A DNA stretch of 64,000 bases from positions 310,001 through 374,000 of the forward strand of contig NZ_VBUT01000007.1 in NCBI RefSeq assembly GCF_005863245.1, in the 5' to 3' direction. The notes beneath the pieces were generated by a model. It did not search any database. It worked only from the letters and a program-made list of their open reading frames with translations, and was not told the origin of the DNA. The translations under genes and the position numbers were made by a program. Each line of letters starts with the position of its first letter. The stretch's first letter is position 1. Shown piece by piece: positions 18,432 through 26,743 of this stretch. The DNA is from Nocardia cyriacigeorgica. Its GTDB lineage: Bacteria; Actinomycetota; Actinomycetes; Mycobacteriales; Mycobacteriaceae.

Positions 18432-18731
18432 ATGACCACTACCCCATTGCTGTCCGACGACAAAATATCGTCCGCCCTGACCTCACTGCCGGAGTGGAGC
18501 CGCTCCGGGGATTCGATCACCCGCACCATCAAGGCGGCGACATTCCCCGCGGGCATCGAATTGGTGCGCCGGGTCGCCGTCGCGGCCGAGGCGGCCAACC
18601 ATCATCCCGATATCGATATCCGCTGGCGCAATGTCACCTTCACGCTGTCCACGCACAGCGAGGGCGGGCTCACCGCGCTGGATGTGGCGCTGGCGCACGA
18701 GATAGATCGGCTGGCCGCGCAGTCCGAGTGA
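18432..18731 (+). CDS. phhB: Pterin-4a-carbinolamine dehydratase
   Basis: A 99-aa member of the PCD/DCoH family, which dehydrates 4a-hydroxytetrahydropterin during pterin cofactor recycling. The active-site signature HHPDIDIRWRNVTFTLSTHS, with its adjacent histidines, is intact. The ATG at 18432 gives the family-typical length. The gene corresponds to Rv1159A next to pimE. Its last 62 bp overlap the 3' end of pimE on the other strand, so the two transcripts converge within coding sequence. Confidence 0.93.
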   Translation: MTTTPLLSDDKISSALTSLPEWSRSGDSITRTIKAATFPAGIELVRRVAVAAEAANHHPDIDIRWRNVTFTLSTHSEGGLTALDVALAHEIDRLAAQSE

Positions 18732-19968
18732 GCAGCCGCGGCGCGCAGATGATCCACACCAGCATCGCCAGCACGCCGGCGACGTCGACCGTCCCCAGCC
18801 AGGACAGCACCCACGGCCGGGGAATGGTCCAGATCGAATCCTGGAAGAACGACAGCACCCACGGCGCGCCCACCAGCGCGGTCACCAGCCAGTAGCCGGC
18901 GAAGATCCGCGCGCCCGGCACCTCGCGCAGCGGCCCGTACAGCAGCCACAGGATGGCCGGCAGCAGCCACACCCAGTGGTGCGACCACGAGATCGGCGAG
19001 ATGAGCAGGCCGAACAGCTGCACCATCAGCAGGGTGCCGAGCCGGTCGTCGGGCCCGAGCGCGCGCCAGGCCAGCACTGCCAGCACCGCGACGAGCACGA
19101 CGGAGGCCAGCCACCACGGGCCGGTCTCCACGTCGTAGCCGAGCAGCCGGCTCAGCGCACCGCGCAGCGACTGGTTCCACACCGATCCCACCGGGCCGAT
19201 CCGGTCGGCGTCGCCGAGCAGGGTGCCGAAGTAGTGCCTGGTCTGCCCGGCCGAGATGAGGAAGCTGAGCCCGACCGTCGCGCCGAAGACCGCCGCCGAC
19301 CACGCCACCGTGGCCCAGCGTCTGCGCGCCAGGAAATACAGGCCGCTGATCGCGGGCGTCAGCTTGATGCCCGCGACGACGCCGACCAGCGTGCCGGAGA
19401 TCCACCACCGGGTGCTGCGCACGGCGAGCATCACCGCGAGCACCAGGAAGACGTTGACCTGCCCGTAGTCCATCGTGGTTCGCACCGGCTCGAGCCAGAG
19501 CCCGATCGCGGTCCAGGTGATCGAGGCCGTGCGCCAGCCCTGTTGCCGCGCGGTCTCGGCGCCGAGCATCAGCTCCAGCGCGATCCGCACGATCCCGTAC
19601 AGCGCCGCGGCGATGGCGAGCAGCCAGGCGATCGCGACGACGGTGAAGGGCAGATAGTGCAGCGGGAAGAACACCACCGCGGCGAACGGCGGATAGGTGA
19701 ACGGCAGCGGGAAATCCGGGGTCTTCTCCGCGTAGGTGAAGTCGTAGAGCTTGTCGGTGAGCAGGGCCGCCGAGCCGTCGACGTAGACGTGCAGGTCGAC
19801 CAGGTTCATGCCGTTGGGCGCGAACAGCATCCACAGCAGCCGGGCCAGCACGCTGGCGGCCAGCGCGGCCACGGCCCAGCGGGTGTGCGTGGCCCAGCGG
19901 TGCGGTTCGGCCGATCGGGTGGGCACGACCGGCGGGCATGCGTCCGTCCGAGCGCTCTGCTGGTTCAA
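18670..19968 (-). CDS. pimE: PimE-like polyprenol-phosphate-mannose mannosyltransferase (GT87)
   Basis: A 432-aa integral membrane protein with about ten hydrophobic helices. The first loop NLVDLHVYVDGSAALL contains the acidic residue typical of GT-C glycosyltransferases, and FTYPPFAAVVFFPLHYL is a GT87 block. PimE adds the fifth, alpha-1,2-linked mannose to phosphatidylinositol mannosides using polyprenyl phosphomannose. Synteny with phhB and an Rv1157c-like gene supports the name. The longest frame starts with TTG at 19968 and no strong ribosome site, so the exact start is uncertain. Its 3' end overlaps phhB. Confidence 0.85.
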   Translation of the reverse strand: MNQQSARTDACPPVVPTRSAEPHRWATHTRWAVAALAASVLARLLWMLFAPNGMNLVDLHVYVDGSAALLTDKLYDFTYAEKTPDFPLPFTYPPFAAVVFFPLHYLPFTVVAIAWLLAIAAALYGIVRIALELMLGAETARQQGWRTASITWTAIGLWLEPVRTTMDYGQVNVFLVLAVMLAVRSTRWWISGTLVGVVAGIKLTPAISGLYFLARRRWATVAWSAAVFGATVGLSFLISAGQTRHYFGTLLGDADRIGPVGSVWNQSLRGALSRLLGYDVETGPWWLASVVLVAVLAVLAWRALGPDDRLGTLLMVQLFGLLISPISWSHHWVWLLPAILWLLYGPLREVPGARIFAGYWLVTALVGAPWVLSFFQDSIWTIPRPWVLSWLGTVDVAGVLAMLVWIICAPRLLTRTARPADLSRAPAPHPAR

Positions 19969-20300
19969 ATGCGGGACTTTCGAGTCGGGCCGGGGCCGGC
20001 CGGATCACGGTGTTCGGGCGATTCGGCGGCCTGGAGTGGAAGGCTCCGACTACATTAACCGCAGTGCGGGCCGCGACGACGCTGCCCTGGCACACCCAAC
20101 CCCCGAACCACAAGTAACATTTGCATCAACTTTCACACCAGTAACACTGAACGGCGCTACCTTCTGATAACACGTTCGTCCACGGCGCGCATTTCCGGCA
20201 CCGCTGCTGTACAACATGCGGCGTTGTCCTTAGAGTGACCCCCGAAACGACGGCTTTTCAGCGTCGACCAGATGTACCCGAGGTAAGGACGGCAAGACCA
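19969..20300. promoter_or_regulatory. Divergent promoter region between pimE and the Rv1157c-like gene
   Basis: 332 bp between divergent genes. The stretch 20112-20172 is unusually AT-rich for this genome and has GTAACA at 20115 and 20140 with a related GATAACA further on. This is where a promoter for the rightward secreted protein would be expected. No gene is visible and the exact promoter boxes cannot be fixed by eye. Confidence 0.35.
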
Positions 20301-21080
20301 GTGCTTCGCACCCGAGGATCGCGGATCGCCTTGTCCGCGCTCGCCATTGCGGCGAGCGCCATGCTCGCCGCGCCCGCGACAACCGTCGCGGCTCCGGCCC
20401 CGGCGCCCGCTGCGGCGCCGAACAGCGTCCCGATGGTTCCCGAGGGCGTTCCGGTGGACGCGCTCGCCGCCCTGACGCCTGCCATCGTGGGCCAGATCGC
20501 GGCCGCTGAGATCGCGAGCCCACAGGCCGCCCTGTTGGACCAGGCCAAAGCCCTGTTGGCCACCCTGAATCTGCCGCCGCAGATCAAGTCGACGCTGGAA
20601 CGCATCATCAAGTTCCTCGACGGCAGCGGCGGCGGTGGCCCCGACCTACCGGAGCAGGGTCCGGCCATCGCGCAGTTCCTGTACCCGACCATCGGTAAAG
20701 GCTGCATCTCCGACTCCGCCGACTCGGTCGGTACCGCTCTCGCGGTGCCCGGCCCGGCCCAGCTGCCCCCGCCCGGGCCGCAGGCAGGCCAGACCGGGTT
20801 CGTGTTCACCGCGCTCGGCACCAAGTCGCCGACCGATGTGCAGAACCCGCCGATGACGGTGCAGTGGCTCAACCTCGACACCCGTCAGTCCGGTGTGCAG
20901 GCGCTGACCAACGAGGCCAAGATCAACCCGGACGGCCCGGCCACCCTGTCGGCCATCGCGAACACCGGCTCCGGCCGCGTCGTCGCGGTGATCGGCGGTT
21001 CGCTGACCACCCAGGCCGCCGATGCCGCCCCGCGCACCTGCAACTTCCTGCCGACCCTGGGCTTCTTCACGGTCGCTTGA
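20301..21080 (+). CDS. Secreted Ala/Pro-rich protein (Rv1157c-like)
   Basis: A protein of about 259 aa with a basic n-region, a signal peptide core (LSALAIAASAMLAAPATTVAA) and a likely AxA cleavage, then an Ala/Pro-rich mature part. The mature region has two cysteines (GKGCISDSADS and PRTCNFLPT) that may form a disulfide. It corresponds by position to Rv1157c, a conserved secreted protein of unknown function. GTG 20301 is preferred because AAGGA lies upstream and the n-region is then normal; an ATG-less longer frame to 20235 is possible. A strong terminator follows. Confidence 0.75.
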   Translation: MLRTRGSRIALSALAIAASAMLAAPATTVAAPAPAPAAAPNSVPMVPEGVPVDALAALTPAIVGQIAAAEIASPQAALLDQAKALLATLNLPPQIKSTLERIIKFLDGSGGGGPDLPEQGPAIAQFLYPTIGKGCISDSADSVGTALAVPGPAQLPPPGPQAGQTGFVFTALGTKSPTDVQNPPMTVQWLNLDTRQSGVQALTNEAKINPDGPATLSAIANTGSGRVVAVIGGSLTTQAADAAPRTCNFLPTLGFFTVA

Positions 21081-21093
21081 TACAGGCACTTCG

Positions 21094-21126
21094 GAAACCC
21101 CGGCAGCATCGCGCTGCCGGGGTTTC
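21094..21126 (+). terminator. Strong intrinsic terminator
   Basis: Inverted repeat with a perfect 14-bp stem, GAAACCCCGGCAGC and GCTGCCGGGGTTTC, around a 5-nt loop. It starts 14 bp after the stop of the secreted protein gene, followed by TCGTCGCT rather than a U-tract. Confidence 0.9.
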
Positions 21127-21226
21127 GTCGCTGTCGAGGACGATCGCAGACCATGGTGCTGTGAATGGTGTGCGAATCGCGCGCAGAGTCTCCCGCAGCG
21201 CACCGCGGCTGTGGTAGACCGAACCC

Positions 21227-21586
21227 ATGGCGACTGTCGAACGTGCGATGAAGTCCCGCGATTCGGTCCGCAGCCGGCATTCCCGCCGGTCGATTCTGTC
21301 CATCCGGTCCGAAGGTTCGATCCTGTCCATCGGCTCGGCGTATTCGATCCTGTCCATCGGCAGCGTCGGATCGATCCTGTCGATCGGCTCGGTGGGATCG
21401 TTCGCCTCGGTGATCTCCTCGGGGTCCTTCGCCAGCCTCGGTTCGGCGCTGTCGGGACTGTCGCGGTGGTCGCTGCTGTCCTGGATGGGCAACCACCAGG
21501 CGCCGGAGTCCAGGCCGATGTTGCGGGTGGTCCCCGACGACGAGCCGGATCTGCGGGTCGACCCCGCCTGCCACTGCCAGACCTGA
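21227..21586 (+). CDS. Nonapeptide-repeat (SILSIGSVG) protein
   Basis: A 119-aa protein. After a basic N-terminus (residues 1-21, SRHSRRS) there are seven tandem 9-residue units, residues 22-84, with consensus S-(I/F)-(L/A)-S-(I/V/L)-G-S-x-G: SILSIRSEG, SILSIGSAY, SILSIGSVG twice, SFASVISSG, SFASLGSAL and SGLSRWSLL. The C-terminus is polar and acidic and ends in ACHCQT, with two Cys. The DNA shows a matching 27-bp period. The regular Ser/Gly and Ile/Leu spacing suggests a beta-solenoid or a stacking fibre (inference). No signal peptide is evident. It ends three bases before a convergent gene. Function unknown. Confidence 0.75.
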   Translation: MATVERAMKSRDSVRSRHSRRSILSIRSEGSILSIGSAYSILSIGSVGSILSIGSVGSFASVISSGSFASLGSALSGLSRWSLLSWMGNHQAPESRPMLRVVPDDEPDLRVDPACHCQT

Positions 21587-21589
21587 GGT

Positions 21590-22306
21590 CTACCAGGCCC
21601 CGTATTCGGCGGTGAGGATGTTGTTGAGGTCGACGCCGACACCGTCGATGGTGCGGTCGTCGATCTCGAACTGGTGCAGGTGCGCCGCCGGGTTCACATA
21701 GCCCTCCGGCGTGCCCCAGTCGTGCTGCCAATACCAGGATCCGAGTCCCGCGGCGACGGCGAGATCGATGGTGGGCGAGTTCGCGTAGACGCCGGTGTTC
21801 TCCTTACCCAGGACCGCGTGCCAGCCGAGCAGGTAGGGCGCGATCATGGTGGCGAAATCGGCCGCTGACGGGTTGTCGTCGATCGAGGCGTAAATCGGCA
21901 CGCCTTCGGGTCCGCCGGCCGCCAGATGCAGTTCCAGGCCGCGTTCGGCGTGCCGCTTGCCCGCTTCCAGGCCGCCGCGCCAGTCGGCGGTGGGACCCTT
22001 GCCGAACTGGTAGCAGGACACGATCTTCAACCCGGCCGCGTTGAGATCCTCGACCTCGGAGGCGAGCAGTGGTTTGCCTTCCATCCATTCGGCGCCGGGC
22101 CTGCGATCGGAGACGTAACGGATGACGCCGGTATGGCCGGCATCGCGGATAGCGGCGGCCGACGGCACTCCGGCGGCGTAATCGACGAGCGTGCCCAGCG
22201 ATTCGGCGCGCGCCCGCGGCAGGTTCACGGTGGCGCCGATCGAGCCGACCACGGCCGCGGCAGCCGCGTAGCCGAACAGATCACGCCGGGACAGAGACGA
22301 ACGCAT
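21590..22306 (-). CDS. DUF1906 glycoside-hydrolase-like secreted protein (Rv2525c-like)
   Basis: A 238-aa protein with a twin-arginine signal (SRRDLFGYAAAA then a hydrophobic stretch ending ARA). The mature domain is a TIM-barrel of the DUF1906 family: LVDYAAGVPSAAAIRDAG, GVIRYVSDRR, IVSCYQFGKG, YASIDDNP and the C-terminal DLNNILTAEYGAW. The mycobacterial relative Rv2525c is a Tat-exported cell-envelope protein with a glycosidase-like fold; its substrate is uncertain. ATG 22306 is selected since GAAGGAG lies seven bases upstream; a GTG one codon earlier is less well spaced. Confidence 0.85.
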   Translation of the reverse strand: MRSSLSRRDLFGYAAAAAVVGSIGATVNLPRARAESLGTLVDYAAGVPSAAAIRDAGHTGVIRYVSDRRPGAEWMEGKPLLASEVEDLNAAGLKIVSCYQFGKGPTADWRGGLEAGKRHAERGLELHLAAGGPEGVPIYASIDDNPSAADFATMIAPYLLGWHAVLGKENTGVYANSPTIDLAVAAGLGSWYWQHDWGTPEGYVNPAAHLHQFEIDDRTIDGVGVDLNNILTAEYGAW

Positions 22307-22354
22307 CACTGGACTCCTTCGCCACCCCCGACGACACCGACCACTGAGTAGCGG

Positions 22355-22392
22355 CCCGGCGCACCTTCCCCAAGTGTCACTCGTGCGCCGGG
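22355..22392. terminator. Possible hairpin terminator
   Basis: A perfect 10-bp stem, CCCGGCGCAC and GTGCGCCGGG, with an 18-nt loop, in the gap after the stop (22482) of the leftward duplicated-domain gene and before the start of the DUF1906 gene. It could end the upstream transcript. Confidence 0.45.
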
Positions 22393-22481
22393 AGCCTCGA
22401 ACGTGAACTCATTCCACCACATTCACATGGGAACCGCCAGACCCACTGGGCACTCTGATCACTCATGCCACAGCGGGCTCT

Positions 22482-23666
22482 TCACACCGTTCCGTCGATG
22501 CGGGCGCCCACGTCGATGGTGCGCCCGGCCGGGTCGGCCAGTTCCTTGCGCACCACCTGCGCGACCTGCGCGATCACCTGTTTCCGGATGCCCGCGAGCA
22601 CGCCGAGGGTGGCGGCCCGCAGGCCGACGGCGCTGAACTCGAGCTGGATGTGCTCGCGGTCCGGAGGCGGCACATCGATGACGATGAGCAGTGGATCGGC
22701 GGCCCGCGCGGTGAGCACCAGCGGTATGCGGACGTCGGCGCGGTAGTGGTTGGCCTTGAGGACGTCGACGGTGATGTCCAGCCAGACCGGCAACAGCAGG
22801 TCGAAGCTGACATCCGAGTGGTCGGGGTCGGGGCGCGGGCGTTCGGTGAGCTCGGGCAGCCGCACCGCCCCGCGCACCGTCACCGTCGCCGAGTCGCGCG
22901 GTCCGGTGCGGAACGGGCCCACCTCGATCGCACGCCCGGCGAGACCCTTGACCACCTCGAAGACCCGGTCCCGGGTGACGATGAGCGGAAAGAACCGGTG
23001 ACCGAATTCGTCGTAGCCGATCCAGTCGAACTCGCCGTCGCCGCGATGCGGGGACGGCGTGCCCGCGACCATCGCTTCCACGTCGAAGATCCGCGAACGG
23101 CGCGCCTGTGGATCGGCGAGCATGGTGTTGACCCGCTGGGCGACCTCGCGTTGCACCACCCCGGCCACCGGATCCAGCAGCCATTCACCGGCGGTGTCCA
23201 CGGCCTGCGCGCGCAGCACGACGCTGACGTCGGCGGGTTTGATCGGCGGGATATCGATGACGATGAGCAGCGGCGCAGCCGTGCGCGCGTGCAGTGTCAT
23301 GTCGATGGCGACGACCGTCTCCAGCCGCAATTTCTTGCCGCCGAGCAGCACTTTCACCGCCAGCGAGACCGGCACCCGCATCTCGAAGGTGACGTGCGGG
23401 CCGCTGCGGACCACCACCGGGCGGCCCACTTTGCCCTCGGCCACCAGCCCGGCCAATCCGGCAGGCCCCACCGAGAAGGGACCGAATTTCATTCCCTTGC
23501 CCGCGATTCCGGCGACCGCCGCCTCGATCCGGTCGGTCGTCACCGCGTGGGTGACGAAACGTTCGCCGAACTCGGCGTATTCGATCCACTGCGGATCGTG
23601 GTGCGCTTGCTCTATCGGCTGCATCAGACGTTCCGAGACCCTCACCTCCAACGGACTGTTCGACAC
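22482..23666 (-). CDS. Duplicated-domain protein of unknown function
   Basis: A 394-aa soluble protein made of two homologous halves. Each starts with W-I-x-Y-x-E-F-G-x-R-F (WIEYAEFGERFVTHAVTTDR and WIGYDEFGHRFFPLIVTRDR), followed by a G-x-x-x-x-x-GPF block, a beta-rich middle, PLLIVID(I/V)PP, and a C-terminal amphipathic helix. No signal peptide or catalytic motif is visible. The alternation of beta strands and hydrophobic helices might suit lipid binding, but that is a guess. The frame begins with GTG at 23666, and an ATG at 23624 is also possible. Confidence 0.65.
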   Translation of the reverse strand: MSNSPLEVRVSERLMQPIEQAHHDPQWIEYAEFGERFVTHAVTTDRIEAAVAGIAGKGMKFGPFSVGPAGLAGLVAEGKVGRPVVVRSGPHVTFEMRVPVSLAVKVLLGGKKLRLETVVAIDMTLHARTAAPLLIVIDIPPIKPADVSVVLRAQAVDTAGEWLLDPVAGVVQREVAQRVNTMLADPQARRSRIFDVEAMVAGTPSPHRGDGEFDWIGYDEFGHRFFPLIVTRDRVFEVVKGLAGRAIEVGPFRTGPRDSATVTVRGAVRLPELTERPRPDPDHSDVSFDLLLPVWLDITVDVLKANHYRADVRIPLVLTARAADPLLIVIDVPPPDREHIQLEFSAVGLRAATLGVLAGIRKQVIAQVAQVVRKELADPAGRTIDVGARIDGTV

Positions 23667-23732
23667 GGTACGCGATCCGGGTGTCGATCAGACGGCATGA
23701 CGGTGACGGCCATGTCATGTCATGAAAAGAGT

Positions 23733-23773
23733 GATCCCTGTCCTGCCGATGAGGGGACAGCAGGACAGGGATC
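23733..23773. terminator. Bidirectional-type terminator hairpin
   Basis: A perfect 14-bp inverted repeat, GATCCCTGTCCTGC and GCAGGACAGGGATC, with a 13-nt loop, downstream of the CHAP gene (stop 23879) on the leftward strand. Probably ends that transcript before the duplicated-domain gene. Confidence 0.75.
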
Positions 23774-23878
23774 GGCGGCGGCGCTGCCGGGCGCCTCCGA
23801 GGTACATGCTAGGCGTCGACACCCCGTCCGACGAGCCCTTTGTTCGCTCGCCGGAACATTCACCCCGTCGGGTGCGGC

Positions 23879-24514
23879 TCAGATCCGGCCGAACCCGACA
23901 ACACCCGGCACCTCGCCGAGGGCGAACCGATGGATCCGCACGGTGCCGAATTCGTTGCCACCGATCGTGGTGACGGTGCCGTTGTCGGCGCTGAGCACGA
24001 TGTTGGTGTGCTGGGTGAACGGACTGTTGTCGCTGTAGAGCAGCACATCTCCGGTGCGCGGCTGGTATCCGGCGTCGATCGGCACGAATCGGCCGGCGGA
24101 TTCGTAGTACTCCTGCAAGGTGTACACGCCCGGGATCCGCCACGATCCCGAGTTAGGGTTCGACAGCGGCAGGCCGGCTTCGCGCATGACCCAGCTGACG
24201 AAGTCGGCGCACCACGGCTCGGTGACGCCCTCGGCATATTTCGGCCCGTCGCCGGGATCGGCGAATTCACGTTCCAGCACGGCAACGACCGCGGCCTGTT
24301 CGGAGCCGAGGGCGGCGGTGTCGATATCCGGGAACTGCCGCAGCGATTCACCCACCACTGCCGGGTAGCTGTCGCGCTCCTGCCACCAGCGCACACCCAC
24401 CACGCCCGCGACCACCACCGCGATGATCAGCAGTCCCGCGATCAACCATCCACCGGGCCCGACCCCGCGCCCATCCGCTCGCATCGTCGTCGATGCGGCT
24501 CCCCGCTCCGCCAT
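23879..24514 (-). CDS. Membrane-anchored CHAP-domain peptidase/amidase
   Basis: A 211-aa protein with a short cytoplasmic N-terminus, one membrane helix (about residues 22-41) and an extracytoplasmic CHAP domain. The catalytic Cys is C102 in PWCADFVSWVM and the His is H169 in TQHTNIVL. Later strands (GTVTTIGGN) also fit. CHAP enzymes cleave peptidoglycan stem peptides or the amide to muramic acid, so a role in wall turnover is likely. It is followed by a strong hairpin. Confidence 0.8.
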   Translation of the reverse strand: MAERGAASTTMRADGRGVGPGGWLIAGLLIIAVVVAGVVGVRWWQERDSYPAVVGESLRQFPDIDTAALGSEQAAVVAVLEREFADPGDGPKYAEGVTEPWCADFVSWVMREAGLPLSNPNSGSWRIPGVYTLQEYYESAGRFVPIDAGYQPRTGDVLLYSDNSPFTQHTNIVLSADNGTVTTIGGNEFGTVRIHRFALGEVPGVVGFGRI

Positions 24515-24646
24515 GGCGGCTCCGTTCGTCCGTGGGCTCCCCGTGGTGCCCTACTTCATTGGACGTTCGGCACGGCTCAGCGGTTCCCGGCAGGTCGCCC
24601 GAATCAGCCCCGGAGCCGGCTCGCGCACCTCGGGCGGTCGAGCGCC

Positions 24647-26089
24647 TCAGGCCGGTACCGCCGCCGGCTCCTTCTTCCCCATCGGGATCAGGCTGGTGAG
24701 CACGATCGCCGCGAGGGCGGCGGCCACCGAGATGAGGAACGCGGTGTGGAAGCCGTCGCGGGAGGGCAGCGCGTGCCCGGCCAGCGAGATGGTCATGTGC
24801 GCGAGCACCACGCTCATCACCGCCGCCGAGGTGGACGTGCCGATGGAGCGCATCAGCGAGTTGAGGCCGTTGGCCGCCGCGGTTTCGCTGAGCGGCACCG
24901 CACCCATGATGAGCGCGGGCATCGCCGCGTAGGCCAGGCCGACGCCGCCTGCGACGATGATGCCCGCCAGCGCGATCTGCCAGACGCTGTTCATCAGCAC
25001 CAGCGCGCACAGGTAGCCGACGGCGATCACGCCGGAGCCGACCGCGAGGGTGAACTTGGGCCCGCGCGCCGCGGACAACCGCGCCGACACCGGCGAGAGC
25101 AGCATCATCACCAGCCCGCCCGGCGCCATCACCAGACCGGCCTGCACCATCGACAATCCGAAGCCGTAGCCCGTCGCCTCCGGCGCCATGAGCAGCTGCG
25201 GGAAGGTCAGCGACATGCCGTAGAGCGCGAATCCGACGGCCACCGAGGCGATATTGGTGAACAGCACCCGCGGCCGCGCCGACACCCGCAGATCCACCAG
25301 CGGCGAACGCTGCCGCAATTCGAAGTAGCCCCAGCCGAGGAAGGTCAGCACCGAGACCGCGAACAGGGTCAGGATCGACGCACTGCCCCATCCCCAGTCC
25401 GCGCCCTTGCTGATCGCGATCAGCAGCGCCAGCAGCGCGATCGAGAGTCCGACCGCACCACCGAAATCGAAGCGGCCGGGAGTGCGCACCGGCGATTCCG
25501 GCACGAACGTGACGACGGCAAGCAGGCAGAGCAGGCCGAGACCGCCCGAGATCCAGAACAGCATGTGCCAGTCGGCGTTCTGCGCGATGAAGGCCGCGAA
25601 CGGCATGCCGATCGCACCGCCCACACCGAGGGTCGCGCTGATCGTCGCCATCGCCGCACCCACCCGCTCGGGCGGCAGCTCATCGCGAATGATGCTGATA
25701 CCCAGCGGAATCGCGCCGACGGCCATGCCCTGTAGCGAGCGGCCGACGATCGCGGGCAGCAGCGCCGTGGACAGCGCGCAGATGACCGAGCCGGTGATCA
25801 TCGCACCCAGGTTCACCAGCAGCACCCGTCGCTTGCCGAACATATCGCCGAGCCTGCCGCTGATCGGGGTGGACACGGCACCGGCGAGCAGCGTCGCGGT
25901 GACCACCCAGGCCGCGTTGGACGCGGAGGTGTTCAGGTAGCCGGGCAGCGACGGAATGATCGGGATGACCAGCGTCTGCATCAGCGAGACGACGACACCC
26001 ACCGTCGAGAGCGTCGCAATGAGGACGGCGGGCGCGGGGGTGCGCCGGTTGTCGGTCGTGTTCGAGGACACGTCGGCTACAGCGGTCAT
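24647..26089 (-). CDS. MFS drug exporter, 14-TM DHA2 type
   Basis: A 480-aa proton-driven multidrug-efflux-type transporter. It has 14 hydrophobic segments, motif A GRLGDMFGKRRVL after TM2, and the QGMAVGAIPLGISIIRDELPPERVG block typical of EmrB/QacA proteins. The open frame runs much further upstream, but ATG 26089 (MTAVADVSSN) begins just before the first helix and just after the divergent operator. Expression is probably controlled by the neighbouring MarR protein. The substrate is not predictable from sequence. Confidence 0.88.
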   Translation of the reverse strand: MTAVADVSSNTTDNRRTPAPAVLIATLSTVGVVVSLMQTLVIPIIPSLPGYLNTSASNAAWVVTATLLAGAVSTPISGRLGDMFGKRRVLLVNLGAMITGSVICALSTALLPAIVGRSLQGMAVGAIPLGISIIRDELPPERVGAAMATISATLGVGGAIGMPFAAFIAQNADWHMLFWISGGLGLLCLLAVVTFVPESPVRTPGRFDFGGAVGLSIALLALLIAISKGADWGWGSASILTLFAVSVLTFLGWGYFELRQRSPLVDLRVSARPRVLFTNIASVAVGFALYGMSLTFPQLLMAPEATGYGFGLSMVQAGLVMAPGGLVMMLLSPVSARLSAARGPKFTLAVGSGVIAVGYLCALVLMNSVWQIALAGIIVAGGVGLAYAAMPALIMGAVPLSETAAANGLNSLMRSIGTSTSAAVMSVVLAHMTISLAGHALPSRDGFHTAFLISVAAALAAIVLTSLIPMGKKEPAAVPA

Positions 26090-26097
26090 GAATGTGT

Positions 26098-26111
26098 ACG
26101 ATACATATCGT
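26098..26111. promoter_or_regulatory. Palindromic operator between the MFS and MarR genes
   Basis: ACGATACATATCGT is a perfect inverted repeat (6-bp arms around CA) in a strikingly AT-rich patch 8 bp upstream of the MFS start and 47 bp upstream of the MarR start. It is very likely the autoregulatory binding site of the MarR protein, controlling both divergent promoters. Confidence 0.7.
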
Positions 26112-26158
26112 GTGTATGGTGCACAATTTGGATTTCGAGTGACACGCGCGACATAGTG

Positions 26159-26647
26159 ATGGCCATGTCCGATTCGGGTGATTTCGGTTCGGCGGCCGAC
26201 AAGCCGCTGACGCGGCTGTCGTTCGAGCTCACGCTGTTGTCCCGGCATACCCCCGCAGCCAGCCGTCATCCCCGTTTTCAGCTGGACCGTTCGGCGTTTC
26301 TGATCCTCACCCGGCTCGACGTCGGCTCGCCGCTGAGCCTGCGGGAACTGGCCGAAGCGCTGCGGCTGGACATCTCCACGGTCAACCGTCAGGTCGGGGC
26401 CATGCTCGATCAGGGTTTGGTGGAGCGGGTGCCCGATCCGGAGGGCGGGCTCGCGCGCAAGGTCCGTCCCAGCGACAAAGGCATGGAGCTGCTCGCCGCC
26501 GACCGCACCGTCGGGCGCGACGGCATCGGACGCGTCGTCGCCGATTGGCCCGCCGAGGACGTCGATCAGTTGCACCGGCTCATCACGAAGTTCAACCAGT
26601 CGGTCGAACGGCTCGAGGGCAATCCCTGGCCGCGGCCCGGCGACTGA
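26159..26647 (+). CDS. MarR-family transcriptional regulator
   Basis: A 162-aa winged-helix repressor. The HTH is LSLRELAEALRLDISTVNRQVGAML, with the wing at VERVPDPEGGLARKVRPSDKG. It is divergent from the exporter gene, with a palindromic operator between them, a classic arrangement for ligand-released repression of an efflux pump. Starts at GTG 26156, ATG 26159 and ATG 26165 are all possible because there is no clear ribosome site, and the mRNA may be leaderless. Confidence 0.88.
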   Translation: MAMSDSGDFGSAADKPLTRLSFELTLLSRHTPAASRHPRFQLDRSAFLILTRLDVGSPLSLRELAEALRLDISTVNRQVGAMLDQGLVERVPDPEGGLARKVRPSDKGMELLAADRTVGRDGIGRVVADWPAEDVDQLHRLITKFNQSVERLEGNPWPRPGD

Positions 26648-26743
26648 CCGAATCACCCACCGGCACCGCCGAAAACGGCGTGTCGCGCCGTCCGCTCGAT
26701 ACACTGACCCGCGACGGGCGAGGGAAGCGGGGAGGCGGAAACT

